Assembly: GCA_009993605.1 (NCBI GenBank)
Contig: JAACTB010000011.1
Coordinates: 62,001 to 126,000 of the forward strand
Origin: Erythrobacter sp.
Lineage (GTDB): Bacteria > Pseudomonadota > Alphaproteobacteria > Sphingomonadales > Sphingomonadaceae
Direction of reading: 5' to 3'
Length of the DNA: 64,000 bases
Positions within the stretch are counted from its first letter, which is position 1; each line of letters opens with the position of its first letter. Below, one piece after another: positions 1 through 8,149 of the stretch. The notes under the pieces are model-generated. The model worked only from the letters and a program-made list of their open reading frames with translations, did not search any database and was not told where the DNA came from. The translations under genes and the position numbers were made by a program.

Positions 1-546
1 ATGGCGACGCAGCGCCCCTCGGTCGACGTCATCACCGGCGTCATCAAGGCGAACCTGCCGACGCGCATCAGCTTCAAGGTGACCAGCCGGATCGATTCGC
101 GCACCATTCTGGGCGAACAGGGATCGGAGCAGCTGCTGGGCAAGGGCGACATGCTCTACAAGCCCAACACCGGCGCGATGGTGCGCGTGCACGGCCCGTT
201 CGTCAGCGACGAAGAGGTCGAGGCGGTGGCCGATCACTGGCGCGGCCAGGGGAGCCCGGATTATGTCGATGCGGTCACCGAGGAGCCCGAAGAAGGCGGC
301 AGCTTCGGCTTCGACGACGAACTGACGGCGAGCGACGATCCCGAAGAACGCAAATATCGCCAGGCCTGCCAGATCGTGTTCGAGAACCAGAAGGCGAGCG
401 GATCGTGGCTCCAGCGCCAGATGGGCGTGGGCTACAACACGGCGGCGAAATGGATCGAGCGGATGGAGGGCGAAGGCCTCGTCAGCGGAGCGGATCACGT
501 CGGGCGCCGCGAGATCTTCCGCGATCGCGACGGGAATCCGATCTGA
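1..546 (+). CDS. ftsK: DNA translocase FtsK, C-terminal part (5' end outside window)
   Basis: The 181 visible residues are the end of FtsK, the hexameric DNA pump at the division septum that helps segregate and resolve chromosome termini. The first 80 residues hold the end of the RecA-like motor ([17 protein letters not shown], then [17 protein letters not shown]). An acidic linker follows. Residues about 118-178 are the winged-helix gamma domain that reads polar DNA motifs ([20 protein letters not shown], then a recognition helix around [12 protein letters not shown]). The frame is open at base 1, so the N-terminal membrane domain and the Walker motifs lie to the left. Identification is firm. 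Confidence 0.96.
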   Translation: MATQRPSVDVITGVIKANLPTRISFKVTSRIDSRTILGEQGSEQLLGKGDMLYKPNTGAMVRVHGPFVSDEEVEAVADHWRGQGSPDYVDAVTEEPEEGGSFGFDDELTASDDPEERKYRQACQIVFENQKASGSWLQRQMGVGYNTAAKWIERMEGEGLVSGADHVGRREIFRDRDGNPI

Positions 547-563
547 TTTCGGGGACCGGACCG

Positions 564-995
564 ATGCGCGATGGCGCGCAGATGCCGATCCTCGCGGGGG
601 CAGTGCTGTTCCTGCTGGGTCTCATCGAAGGCGGCCTAGTCCAGACCTTCGTCAACCCGCGCATGGCCCTCTCCGCGCATCTCACCGCCGTGCAGAGCGG
701 CATGGCGCTGATGATCTTCGGGGTCGTCTGGCGCTGGACCGATCTTTCTGCCTTCTGGTCGCTGGTGAGCCGGTGGGGTGTGACGATAGGCACGTATCTC
801 CTATGGGCCGGACTGACTCTCTCCGCCGCCACGGGCGCGGGCGAAAGCCTGCCGATCGCGGGCGCGGGCTATACCGCCGGGCCGGTGGCACAGACTAGCG
901 TTTCTGCGCTCGTTCTCGGCGGCAGCGTCGCGATGACGGTGGGCTGGGCGCTGTTCGTGGTCGGGCTGGCGAGGCACCGCGGCGCAAGTCACTGA
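564..995 (+). CDS. Four-helix membrane protein, hydroxylaminobenzene mutase-like
   Basis: A 143-residue, almost wholly hydrophobic protein with four likely membrane helices (about residues 9-30, 45-65, 75-95 and 115-137). The order of conserved pieces (AGAVLFLLGLIEG, NPRMALSAHL, a W-R pair after helix 2, a QTSVSAL segment before helix 4) resembles (hydroxyamino)benzene mutases and the related styrene-oxide isomerase group. The family call is from memory of those patterns, and the substrate in this organism is unknown. The start at ATG 564 is chosen because it gives a short cytoplasmic tail; ATG 582 is an alternative. It lies 18 bases after ftsK and may be cotranscribed with it. Confidence 0.55.
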   Translation: MRDGAQMPILAGAVLFLLGLIEGGLVQTFVNPRMALSAHLTAVQSGMALMIFGVVWRWTDLSAFWSLVSRWGVTIGTYLLWAGLTLSAATGAGESLPIAGAGYTAGPVAQTSVSALVLGGSVAMTVGWALFVVGLARHRGASH

Positions 996-1027
996 CGGCA
1001 CCCCTCGCAAACCCACCAGCAAGGGAT

Positions 1028-1055
1028 TTGACGCTCGCCTCCGCTCCTGTATTAC
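1028..1055 (+). promoter_or_regulatory. Possible sigma70-type promoter for the S9 peptidase
   Basis: TTGACG at 1028-1033 and TATTAC at 1050-1055 are separated by 16 bases, about 65 bases before the start codon at 1120. The leader also holds a direct repeat of TGCAGCCTGAC (1081-1091 and 1096-1106). This is sequence resemblance only. Confidence 0.35.
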
Positions 1056-1119
1056 TCTTGCAACACAGGGCTGCGACAGGTGCAGCCTGACATTTGCAGC
1101 CTGACCGGGGGAACCTCAT

Positions 1120-3195
1120 ATGACCATGCTTCGTAAAGCCAGCCTATTCGCTCTTGCCGCGGGGCTGATGTCCGCCGCGCCCGTTGCCAGCCAGGAATCC
1201 TCGATGACCTCACCCGCTTCCCCTGCAAGCACCACTGGACAGGACCTCTCCGCCTATCCGCTGATCGCGCGCGATGCCTTGTTCGGCAATCCCACCCGCG
1301 CCTCTGCGCAGATCAGCCCCGATGGGGAGTATCTGACGTGGCTCGCGCCCAAGGACGGCGTGCTCAACGTCTGGCTCGCCCCCGCCGATAATCCCGATCA
1401 GGCGCGCGCCATCACCGCATCGACGGACCGGCCGATTCCCCAGTATTTCTGGGCGCCGGACGGTAAGAGCGTGCTCTACGTCCAGGACAAGGGCGGGGAC
1501 GAGAATTATCTGCTCTACGGCGTGAACGTCGCGACGGGCGAGGAAACCGTGCTGACCCCGTTCGAAGATACGCGGGTCCAGCTGATCGGCGCCTCGACCA
1601 CGATCAAGGATGCGGTCCTCGTCGGCCTCAACAATCGCGATGCGCGCTTCCACGATGTCTATCGCCTCGATCTCGGCACGGGCGAGCTGACCCAGCTGAT
1701 CGAGAACAATGGCTATGCCGGGTTCATGGCGGACGACAATCTCGATGTGCGCATGGCGATCAGGCCCAACCAGGCGGGCGGCATGGATTTCTTCAAGGTC
1801 ACCGATAACGAGATCGCCGACGAACCGTTCAGCGCCACCGCGATGGAAGATTCGCTGACCACGAATCCGGCCGGTTTCACCACCGACGGCAAGACCATGT
1901 ATTGGTATGACAGCCGGGGGCGGAACACCGCCGCCCTCGTCGCGATGGATGTCGATACGGGCGAGACGCGCGTGATCGCCGAGGACGAGCGCGCCGATAT
2001 CGGCGGTTCGATCCGCGATCAGGATACCGGCGAGATCGAGGCCTATACGGTCAATTACCTCAAGACCGAATGGACCGCGACCGATCCCGAGATCAAGGCC
2101 GCGCTCGATTTCCTCGATGCCAATTTGGAGGGGCAATACGGCATCCAGTCGCGCACCGACGACGATCGCAAGTGGATCGTCGGCAACGATCCGGTGGTGG
2201 AGCCGAGCGCCGCCTATCTCTATGATCGCGACGCCGGAACGCTGACGCAGCTCTATGTCGGGCGGCCCGAACTGGAAGGCGCGCCGCTCCAGCCGATGCA
2301 CACGCGCGAACTGACGAGCCGCGACGGACTGACTCTGCCGACCTATCTGACGCTGCCGCCGGGCAGCGACAGCGATATGGACGGCGTTCCCGACAGCCCC
2401 GTGCCGATGGTGCTGCTCGTCCATGGCGGCCCCTGGGCGCGCGATGGATACGGCTACAATTCCAGCCACCAATGGCTCGCCAATCGCGGCTATGCGGTGA
2501 TGAGCGTCAATTTCCGCGGTTCGACCGGCTTCGGCAAGGATTTCATCAATGCCGGCAATCTCGAATGGTCGAAGAAGATGCATGACGACCTGATCGACGC
2601 GGTCGAATGGGCGGTCGGCGAAGGCATCGCGCCGCGCGACCAGGTGGCGATCATGGGCGGGTCATACGGTGGCTATGCAACACTCGTCGGCCTGACCTTC
2701 ACGCCCGAGACCTTTGCCTGCGGCGTGGATATCGTCGGCCCGTCGAACCTCGAAACGCTACTATCGACGATCCCGCCCTATTGGGCGCCCATCATCTCGC
2801 AATTCCATGACCGAATGGGCAACCCCAACACGCCCGAGGGCCTGGCGCTGATCAAGGAAGCGTCCCCCCTCTACAAGGCGGACCGGATCGTGAAGCCGCT
2901 GCTGATCGGCCAGGGCGCCAACGATCCGCGCGTCAATCAGGCGGAAAGCGATCAGATCGTGGCGGCGATGGAGGAACGCGACATCCCCGTGACCTATGTC
3001 GTCTATCCCGACGAAGGCCATGGCTTCGCCAAGCCGACCAACAACATCGCCTTCAACGCCATCACCGAGAATTTCCTCGCCTCCTGCCTTGGCGGACGGG
3101 CCGAACCGATCGGCGATACGCTGGGCGCCTCGACCGCCGAGATCGTGACCGGGGCGGAGTATGTCGAAGGGCTTGACGCGCAAACGGGCGGTTAG
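1120..3195 (+). CDS. Exported S9-family (prolyl oligopeptidase/acylaminoacyl peptidase) serine peptidase
   Basis: A 691-residue peptidase with an N-terminal signal peptide (cleavage near VASQ) and a probable periplasmic location. Residues about 40-400 form the beta-propeller that restricts access to short peptides. The C-terminal alpha/beta-hydrolase domain has the oxyanion segment HGGPW, the nucleophile elbow GGSYGG with Ser515, an Asp in GANDPRV and a His in DEGHGFAKP, so the triad is complete. The ATG at 1120 is chosen because the signal peptide follows at once; a second ATG lies two codons on. The gene converges on the amidotransferase gene and their stop codons overlap. Confidence 0.93.
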   Translation: MTMLRKASLFALAAGLMSAAPVASQESSMTSPASPASTTGQDLSAYPLIARDALFGNPTRASAQISPDGEYLTWLAPKDGVLNVWLAPADNPDQARAITASTDRPIPQYFWAPDGKSVLYVQDKGGDENYLLYGVNVATGEETVLTPFEDTRVQLIGASTTIKDAVLVGLNNRDARFHDVYRLDLGTGELTQLIENNGYAGFMADDNLDVRMAIRPNQAGGMDFFKVTDNEIADEPFSATAMEDSLTTNPAGFTTDGKTMYWYDSRGRNTAALVAMDVDTGETRVIAEDERADIGGSIRDQDTGEIEAYTVNYLKTEWTATDPEIKAALDFLDANLEGQYGIQSRTDDDRKWIVGNDPVVEPSAAYLYDRDAGTLTQLYVGRPELEGAPLQPMHTRELTSRDGLTLPTYLTLPPGSDSDMDGVPDSPVPMVLLVHGGPWARDGYGYNSSHQWLANRGYAVMSVNFRGSTGFGKDFINAGNLEWSKKMHDDLIDAVEWAVGEGIAPRDQVAIMGGSYGGYATLVGLTFTPETFACGVDIVGPSNLETLLSTIPPYWAPIISQFHDRMGNPNTPEGLALIKEASPLYKADRIVKPLLIGQGANDPRVNQAESDQIVAAMEERDIPVTYVVYPDEGHGFAKPTNNIAFNAITENFLASCLGGRAEPIGDTLGASTAEIVTGAEYVEGLDAQTGG

Positions 3196-4028
3196 GCCCG
3201 CCGGTCGAGCGAGGGGATGGCGGCGAGGAAATTGGTGATTTCCAGCCGCCGCCTCTCTTCGATCGCCAGTTCGTCGTCGACGCCAAGCCGCCATTGCAGC
3301 GCGCGGCTCTCCGGCTCGCGATCGAGCGCGTCGTAGAGATCGGCCTGTTCGTCGACCTCGCGCTCGCTCCGCGCGAGGTCGGCCTTCACCAGCGCCTCGC
3401 TTTCGCGGCGCAGGGCGGCGGCGATCTCGGCGAGGCTCAGTTCGGGATGGTATTGCACCCCCCAGAAGATACCGCGATCGTGGCGGACTTCCGCCGCCTG
3501 GATCGGCGTGACGGCATTGCCCGCCAGCAGGATCGCCTGGTCGGGCAGCCGCTCGACCTCGTCGGCGTGGAGCGCGGGCGCATCCCACGCGGCAGGACGT
3601 CCGGCGAGCAGGGGATGGTCGCGCCCCGCCGCCGTCGCGGTGATCCGGCGCGAAATTCCCGCTTCCAATCGCTCGGGCATTCTCCTCACCGTGCCGCCAG
3701 CCGCCGCGACCGCGACCTGAAGCCCTGCGCATGATCCGAAGGACGGCGTGCCGCTGGCGAACACGGCCCGCATGAAGGCGAGCTGCCGATCGACCGCCGG
3801 ACTGTCCTCGTAGACATGGATCGGCGAGCCGGTGATGAAGACCGCATCGTAACGCGCGATCTCATCTCGGGAGAGCGGCAGGGCGCCCTCGTCGGAAGGG
3901 CGCACCAGCTCGACCGCGCAGCCGGGCTTCATCTGACGCAAAGTGCCGCGATAGGTTTCGCCGGAACTCTTGCCGGTATCGGCGCGCCGCTCCTGCCGAT
4001 CGGCGGGCGTCCCGCTTTCGGCGATCAG
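3192..4028 (-). CDS. Class I glutamine amidotransferase domain protein, unusual start
   Basis: A class I glutamine amidotransferase: the nucleophile Cys lies in SFGSCAGLQV and the His-Glu pair in GVQYHPELSL. These domains release ammonia from glutamine for a partner synthase; as a stand-alone protein (GMP synthase-like class) the acceptor is unknown. The first in-frame ATG/GTG/TTG upstream of the domain is TTG 3941, but the reading frame continues upstream through LIAESGTPADRQERRADTGK and SSGETY, which looks like the normal N-terminus. That stretch has no ATG, GTG or TTG before the stop at 4074-4076. CTG 4028 is used here as the upstream limit; an ATC codon near 4046-4055 is another option. 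The 3' end overlaps the stop of the convergent S9 gene. Confidence 0.8.
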   Translation of the reverse strand: MIAESGTPADRQERRADTGKSSGETYRGTLRQMKPGCAVELVRPSDEGALPLSRDEIARYDAVFITGSPIHVYEDSPAVDRQLAFMRAVFASGTPSFGSCAGLQVAVAAAGGTVRRMPERLEAGISRRITATAAGRDHPLLAGRPAAWDAPALHADEVERLPDQAILLAGNAVTPIQAAEVRHDRGIFWGVQYHPELSLAEIAAALRRESEALVKADLARSEREVDEQADLYDALDREPESRALQWRLGVDDELAIEERRRLEITNFLAAIPSLDRRA

Positions 4029-4190
4029 AAATGTGGATTGGGAGATGGAGATGATCCTCGGTGGTGGGCCGCCCTATCTGGGGGCGCGTGAACGCCGCGC
4101 AACCGTAGCGTCCGGCATCGACCCAACCGCCGACTCCGCTTGCCGCCAAACGGTTGCAGTTGTAACGGGCGGGCCGAGAAGGAGAATCCC

Positions 4191-5312
4191 ATGCGCGTCG
4201 GTTGCCCCAAGGAAATCAAGAACCACGAATATCGCGTCGGCCTGACGCCCGAAAGCGCCTACGAGCTGGTTTCCCAGGGCAACGAAGTCTGGATCGAAAG
4301 CGGTGCGGGCCTCGGCATCGACGCGACCGACGAGCAGTATATGGCTGCCGGCGCCAAGATCGTCGACGGGCCGGACCCGATCTTCGCCGAATGCGAGATG
4401 GTGGTGAAGGTCAAGGAACCGCAGGCCGAAGAGCGCAAGAAACTGCGCCAGGGCCAGATCCTCTACACCTATCTCCACCTCGCCCCCGATCCCGACCAGA
4501 CGCGCGACCTGCTCGACAGCGGCGTCACCGCGATCGCTTACGAGACGGTCACCGGCCCGCGCGGGCAATTGCCGCTGCTGAAGCCGATGAGCCAGGTCGC
4601 CGGGCGCATGAGCGTACAGGCGGGCGCCGCCGCGCTGGAAAAGGCGCATGGCGGGCGCGGCGTCCTCCTGGGCGGGGTTCCGGGCGTGATGCCGGGCAAG
4701 GTCGTGGTGATCGGCGGCGGCGTGGTCGGCTTCAACGCGGCGCAGATGGCGGTCGGCCTTGGCGCCAACGTCACCATTCTCGACCGTGATCCCGAGGTTC
4801 TCGAAAAGGTCGGCACCCATTTCGAAGCGCGGGCGAGCACGCGGTTCTCCAACGCGGCGAACCTGCTCGACGCGGTGAGCAGCGCAGACCTCGTCATCGG
4901 CGCGGTCCTGATCCCCGGCGCGGCGGCTCCCAAGCTGGTGACGCGCAATATGCTGAAGCGCATGCAGAAGGGCGCGGTCCTCGTCGACGTGGCGATCGAT
5001 CAGGGTGGTTGCTTCGAAACCAGCCGCGCGACCACGCATGCGGAGCCGACCTATGTGGTCGATGACGTGGTCCATTACTGCGTCGCCAACATGCCCGGCG
5101 CGGTGGCGCGCACCAGCACCTATGCGCTCAACAACGTGACGCTGCCCCATGCGCTCAAGATCGCCAAGCTGGGCTGGAAGGAGGCGCTGAAGGCCGATCC
5201 GCACCTGGCGGAAGGCCTTAACGTCCATGAAGGCAAGGTGACCTACGAAGCGGTCGCGACCGAACTCGGCCATGAATACCGCAGCGCGGCGGATGTGCTC
5301 GGCATAGCCTGA
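4191..5312 (+). CDS. ald: Alanine dehydrogenase
   Basis: A 373-residue enzyme that interconverts L-alanine and pyruvate plus ammonia with NAD(H). The N-terminus [20 protein letters not shown] is the standard start of the family, which is usually about 370 residues. The Rossmann motif is [18 protein letters not shown]. The segment [19 protein letters not shown] is also typical. ATG 4191 is chosen over in-frame upstream codons because GAAGGAG sits 7 bases before it and the family start matches exactly. The gene is divergent from the amidotransferase. A palindromic repeat follows it. Confidence 0.96.
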   Translation: MRVGCPKEIKNHEYRVGLTPESAYELVSQGNEVWIESGAGLGIDATDEQYMAAGAKIVDGPDPIFAECEMVVKVKEPQAEERKKLRQGQILYTYLHLAPDPDQTRDLLDSGVTAIAYETVTGPRGQLPLLKPMSQVAGRMSVQAGAAALEKAHGGRGVLLGGVPGVMPGKVVVIGGGVVGFNAAQMAVGLGANVTILDRDPEVLEKVGTHFEARASTRFSNAANLLDAVSSADLVIGAVLIPGAAAPKLVTRNMLKRMQKGAVLVDVAIDQGGCFETSRATTHAEPTYVVDDVVHYCVANMPGAVARTSTYALNNVTLPHALKIAKLGWKEALKADPHLAEGLNVHEGKVTYEAVATELGHEYRSAADVLGIA

Positions 5313-5325
5313 CCTCCTCCCCTTT

Positions 5326-5396
5326 CGTCATTCCCGCGAAGGCGGGAATCCGAGATCGGCGCCGGACCATGGATCCCCGCCTTCGCGGGGATGACG
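5326..5396. repeat. Palindromic intergenic repeat pair (REP-like)
   Basis: Two small palindromes face each other as inverted copies: GTCATTCCCGCGAAGGCGGG at 5327-5346 and GATCCCCGCCTTCGCGGGGA near 5372-5391. Each has a stem around a GAAGG/CCTTC centre and each ends in a TCAT/ATGA edge. The arrangement (REP, short spacer, inverted REP) is the classic BIME-like layout. It lies between convergent genes, where it may end or stabilise transcripts from either side. Confidence 0.85.
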
Positions 5397-5421
5397 GATG
5401 AGAAGTTAGCTTGGGATTAGC

Positions 5422-5814
5422 CTAAGCAGCGCGAAAGGGTGCGAGCACGTCGGCGCGCACCCGCAGCGGGCGCAAGGTCTCGCGGTCGAGCATCGCCCAG
5501 GTCGTCGCGGCGGAGACGAGGACGCGCCCGTTCGCGCCCGTAAAGTCCACTCGCCGCAACGATTTCGCGCCCTTCGGCTCGCCTTCGATCCAGGTCTCGC
5601 CCGTCACGCTTTCGCCCGGGCCGATATTGCCGCGGTAGTCGATCTCGTGCCGCACCACGAGCCACACCACCGCTTCCCGGTCCTCGGGCCGAGCCACGGC
5701 GTCCCAATGCTGGGTCGCCATGTCCTGCACCCACTGGACCCAGACCGCATTGTTGACGTGGCCCATCACGTCGATGTGCTCGGGCCCGGCAGTGAAGCTC
5801 TTGGTGAAGCGCAA
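5422..5814 (-). CDS. Acyl-CoA thioesterase, 4HBT hotdog family
   Basis: A 130-residue single-hotdog thioesterase that hydrolyses acyl-CoA. The N-terminal strand-helix unit EHIDVMGHVNNAVWVQW carries the usual Asp and the HVNN turn of YbgC/4HBT enzymes; RHEIDYRGNIGPG is the second conserved unit. The start TTG 5814 is preferred because GGAG lies in the last codons of the oligopeptidase gene, 7 bases upstream, and the protein then begins directly with the hotdog strand. Its start follows the stop of the upstream S9 gene by two bases, so the two are probably translated together. Confidence 0.88.
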   Translation of the reverse strand: MRFTKSFTAGPEHIDVMGHVNNAVWVQWVQDMATQHWDAVARPEDREAVVWLVVRHEIDYRGNIGPGESVTGETWIEGEPKGAKSLRRVDFTGANGRVLVSAATTWAMLDRETLRPLRVRADVLAPFRAA

Positions 5815-5816
5815 GG

Positions 5817-8003
5817 CTACTCCGCCCCGCCATTCTGCCACAGGATGAAAGCGACTTCCTCGGCCATTTCGCGGATCGATTCGAACCGGCCCGACTTGCC
5901 GCCATGGCCCGCGCCCATATTGGTCTTCAAAAGCAGCGTGTTGTCGTCGGTTTTGTATTCGCGCAATTTGGCGACCCATTTGGCCGGTTCCCAATAGGTC
6001 ACGCGCGGATCGTTCAGCCCCGCAGTCACCAGCATGGGCGGATAATCCTGCGCGGTGACCTGATCGTAAGGCGAATAGCTCAGCATATAGGCGAAGGCCT
6101 GCTTGCTCTCGATGGGATTGCCCCATTCGGGCCATTCGCCCGGCGTCAGCGGCAGGTCCTTGTCGAGCATTGTGCTGAGCACATCGACGAAGGGCACATG
6201 AGCGACGACCGCGCCCCACAATTCGGGATCGGTGTTGGCGACCACGCCCATCAGCTCGCCGCCTGCGGAGCCGCCCGAAATGCTGATCTTGCCGGGAGCG
6301 GTATAGCCTTCCGCGACGAGCCCCCGCGCCACGTCGACGAAATCGGTGAAGGTGTTGGTCCGCTCGTTCAGCTTGCCGCCGAGATACCAGTTGCGGCCAA
6401 GATCGTCTCCGCCGCGGATATGCGCGATGGCATAGGCGTAGCCGCGATCGACGAGGCTGAGGCGCGTGGTCGAAAAGCCGGGCGGGATCGCATAGCCGTA
6501 AGCGCCATAGGCATAGAGATGCAGCGGGCCGGGCTCGGCCGGGCGATCCTTCCGGCGCACCACGCTGACCGGCACCATCGCCCCGTCGCGCGCGCGGATC
6601 GTCAGCCGCTCGGTCACGTAGAGATCGGGATCGTAGCCGCTGGGGATTTCCTGCTGCTTCAAGAGTTCAAGCTCGGCGGTATCGACGACGTAATCATAGA
6701 CCGAATTGGGCGTGACCATGCTGGTGTAGGAGAGGCGCAGCCGGTCGGTATCGTATTCGGGATTGTCCGAAAGCCCGGCGGAAAAGCTCGGCTCCATGAA
6801 GGCGATCGGCTTGACCAGCGCGGGTTCGACGTAAGAGCGCAGCTGGATCTGGTCGAGGCCTTCGAGGCGCCCTTCGGTGACGAAGAAATCCTTGAAGAGG
6901 TCGAAACCGGTCAGATAGAATTCGTCCGATCCCGCGATCAGCGTGGTCCAGTCGCCCGGATCGTCGAGCGGCGCGGTCGCGAGGCGGAAATTGACGTGTT
7001 CGTCGTTCGTGTGGACCCACACCGTATCGCCGCGCACATCGACATCGTATTCGACGCCCTTTTTGCGCGGCTTCACCAGGATCTGCTCGCCGGTCGGATC
7101 GGCGGCGGAGACGAGGCGGACCTCGCTCGTCTCGTTGTCGCCGGTCGCGATGACCAGCCAGTCCTCCTGCGCGGTCAGCCCGGTGCCGACGCGGAAGCCC
7201 TCGTCCTCCTCGTGATAGATCTCGACATCGCTTTCGACCGGCTGACCGATGACGTGGAGCCGCGCATTGTCCACGCGCCATTCCTTGGTCGCGAGCCCGT
7301 AGACGAGGCCGCGATCGCCCATCACCCAGGTGAGGCCCGACAGCGTGCCGGGGATCTCGTCGGGCAATAGCTCACCCGTTTCGAGATCCTTGATCCGCGC
7401 CGTGAACCGCTCCGATCCGTCGGTATCAGTCGAGTAAGCGAGATAGCGCCCGTTCTTCGAGACCGAGAAGCTTCCGAGGCGGAAATATTCGACCCCGTCG
7501 GCCAGCGAGTTCTCATCAAGGATCAGCTGCCCATCCCCGCCCGCAACCGGCTTGCGATAATATTTGCGATACTCCGCACCCTCTTCGAATTCCGACCAGT
7601 AGAGCCAGTCGCCATCCTTTTGCGGCACGGTCGAGTCGTCTTCCTTGATCCGCGCCTTCATCTCTTCGAACAGCGTGTCGACCAGCTTCTGATGCGGCTT
7701 CATCTGCGCTTCGAACCAGGCATTCTCCGCCTTGACGTGATCGAGAATGTCCTCGTCGTCGATGGTCGGATAGCTCGCATCGCGCAGCCAGTGATAGGGA
7801 TCGGAGATCGTGATCCCGTGATGGCTGTAGGAATAGTCGCGCTTCTCGGCGACGGGGGGCGCGGTCGGTTCGGAGGAAGGTTTGGACACGGAACTCTCTT
7901 GATTGGCGGCATTGGCTTGGGCGGCGAGCGGAGCGGACAGCGCCAGGCTCGATACGGACAGGCCGAAGACGGAAAACGCGGCCAATAAACGCTTGGACGA
8001 CAT
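5817..8003 (-). CDS. S9A oligopeptidase B-like serine peptidase, exported
   Basis: A 728-residue protein of the prolyl oligopeptidase/oligopeptidase B type, with a signal peptide (residues about 1-30, ending near PLAAQA). The conserved N-terminal segment DPYHWLRDASYPTIDDEDIL opens the propeller domain. The catalytic domain has GGSAGGELMG with Ser579, an Asp in GLNDPRV and a His in GAGHGGKSGR. OpdB cuts after Lys/Arg in short peptides; the specificity here is inferred from overall similarity. ATG 8003 is chosen over an upstream in-frame start at 8099 because it begins a clean signal peptide. It is the first gene of a two-gene unit with the thioesterase. Confidence 0.92.
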   Translation of the reverse strand: MSSKRLLAAFSVFGLSVSSLALSAPLAAQANAANQESSVSKPSSEPTAPPVAEKRDYSYSHHGITISDPYHWLRDASYPTIDDEDILDHVKAENAWFEAQMKPHQKLVDTLFEEMKARIKEDDSTVPQKDGDWLYWSEFEEGAEYRKYYRKPVAGGDGQLILDENSLADGVEYFRLGSFSVSKNGRYLAYSTDTDGSERFTARIKDLETGELLPDEIPGTLSGLTWVMGDRGLVYGLATKEWRVDNARLHVIGQPVESDVEIYHEEDEGFRVGTGLTAQEDWLVIATGDNETSEVRLVSAADPTGEQILVKPRKKGVEYDVDVRGDTVWVHTNDEHVNFRLATAPLDDPGDWTTLIAGSDEFYLTGFDLFKDFFVTEGRLEGLDQIQLRSYVEPALVKPIAFMEPSFSAGLSDNPEYDTDRLRLSYTSMVTPNSVYDYVVDTAELELLKQQEIPSGYDPDLYVTERLTIRARDGAMVPVSVVRRKDRPAEPGPLHLYAYGAYGYAIPPGFSTTRLSLVDRGYAYAIAHIRGGDDLGRNWYLGGKLNERTNTFTDFVDVARGLVAEGYTAPGKISISGGSAGGELMGVVANTDPELWGAVVAHVPFVDVLSTMLDKDLPLTPGEWPEWGNPIESKQAFAYMLSYSPYDQVTAQDYPPMLVTAGLNDPRVTYWEPAKWVAKLREYKTDDNTLLLKTNMGAGHGGKSGRFESIREMAEEVAFILWQNGGAE

Positions 8004-8149
8004 GGATGAACCCCTCGGATAGCGGCGCAGAGGTGGAAAGCGGCCCCGCAATGCCCTACACTTGGCCCCATGATTATGCGGCTGCGTGACGCGCCGCAAG
8101 CCGCGCTTGTCCGACAGGGCCGCGCGAACCGTCGAAAGGATAGACCGCC

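Noticed and set aside
1081..1106. Direct repeat TGCAGCCTGAC in the leader of the S9 gene
   Set aside because: Only two copies 15 bases apart, without symmetry. Too little to call an operator.
1210..2583. Long open frame (457 codons) on the minus strand opposite the S9 peptidase gene
   Set aside because: It is the antisense shadow of a GC-rich gene. The protein is His/Arg/Ile-rich without domains, while the plus strand encodes a complete peptidase.
5904..7370. Long plus-strand frame (488 codons) opposite the oligopeptidase gene
   Set aside because: Antisense shadow with low-complexity His/Arg/Gly content; the minus strand has full motifs.
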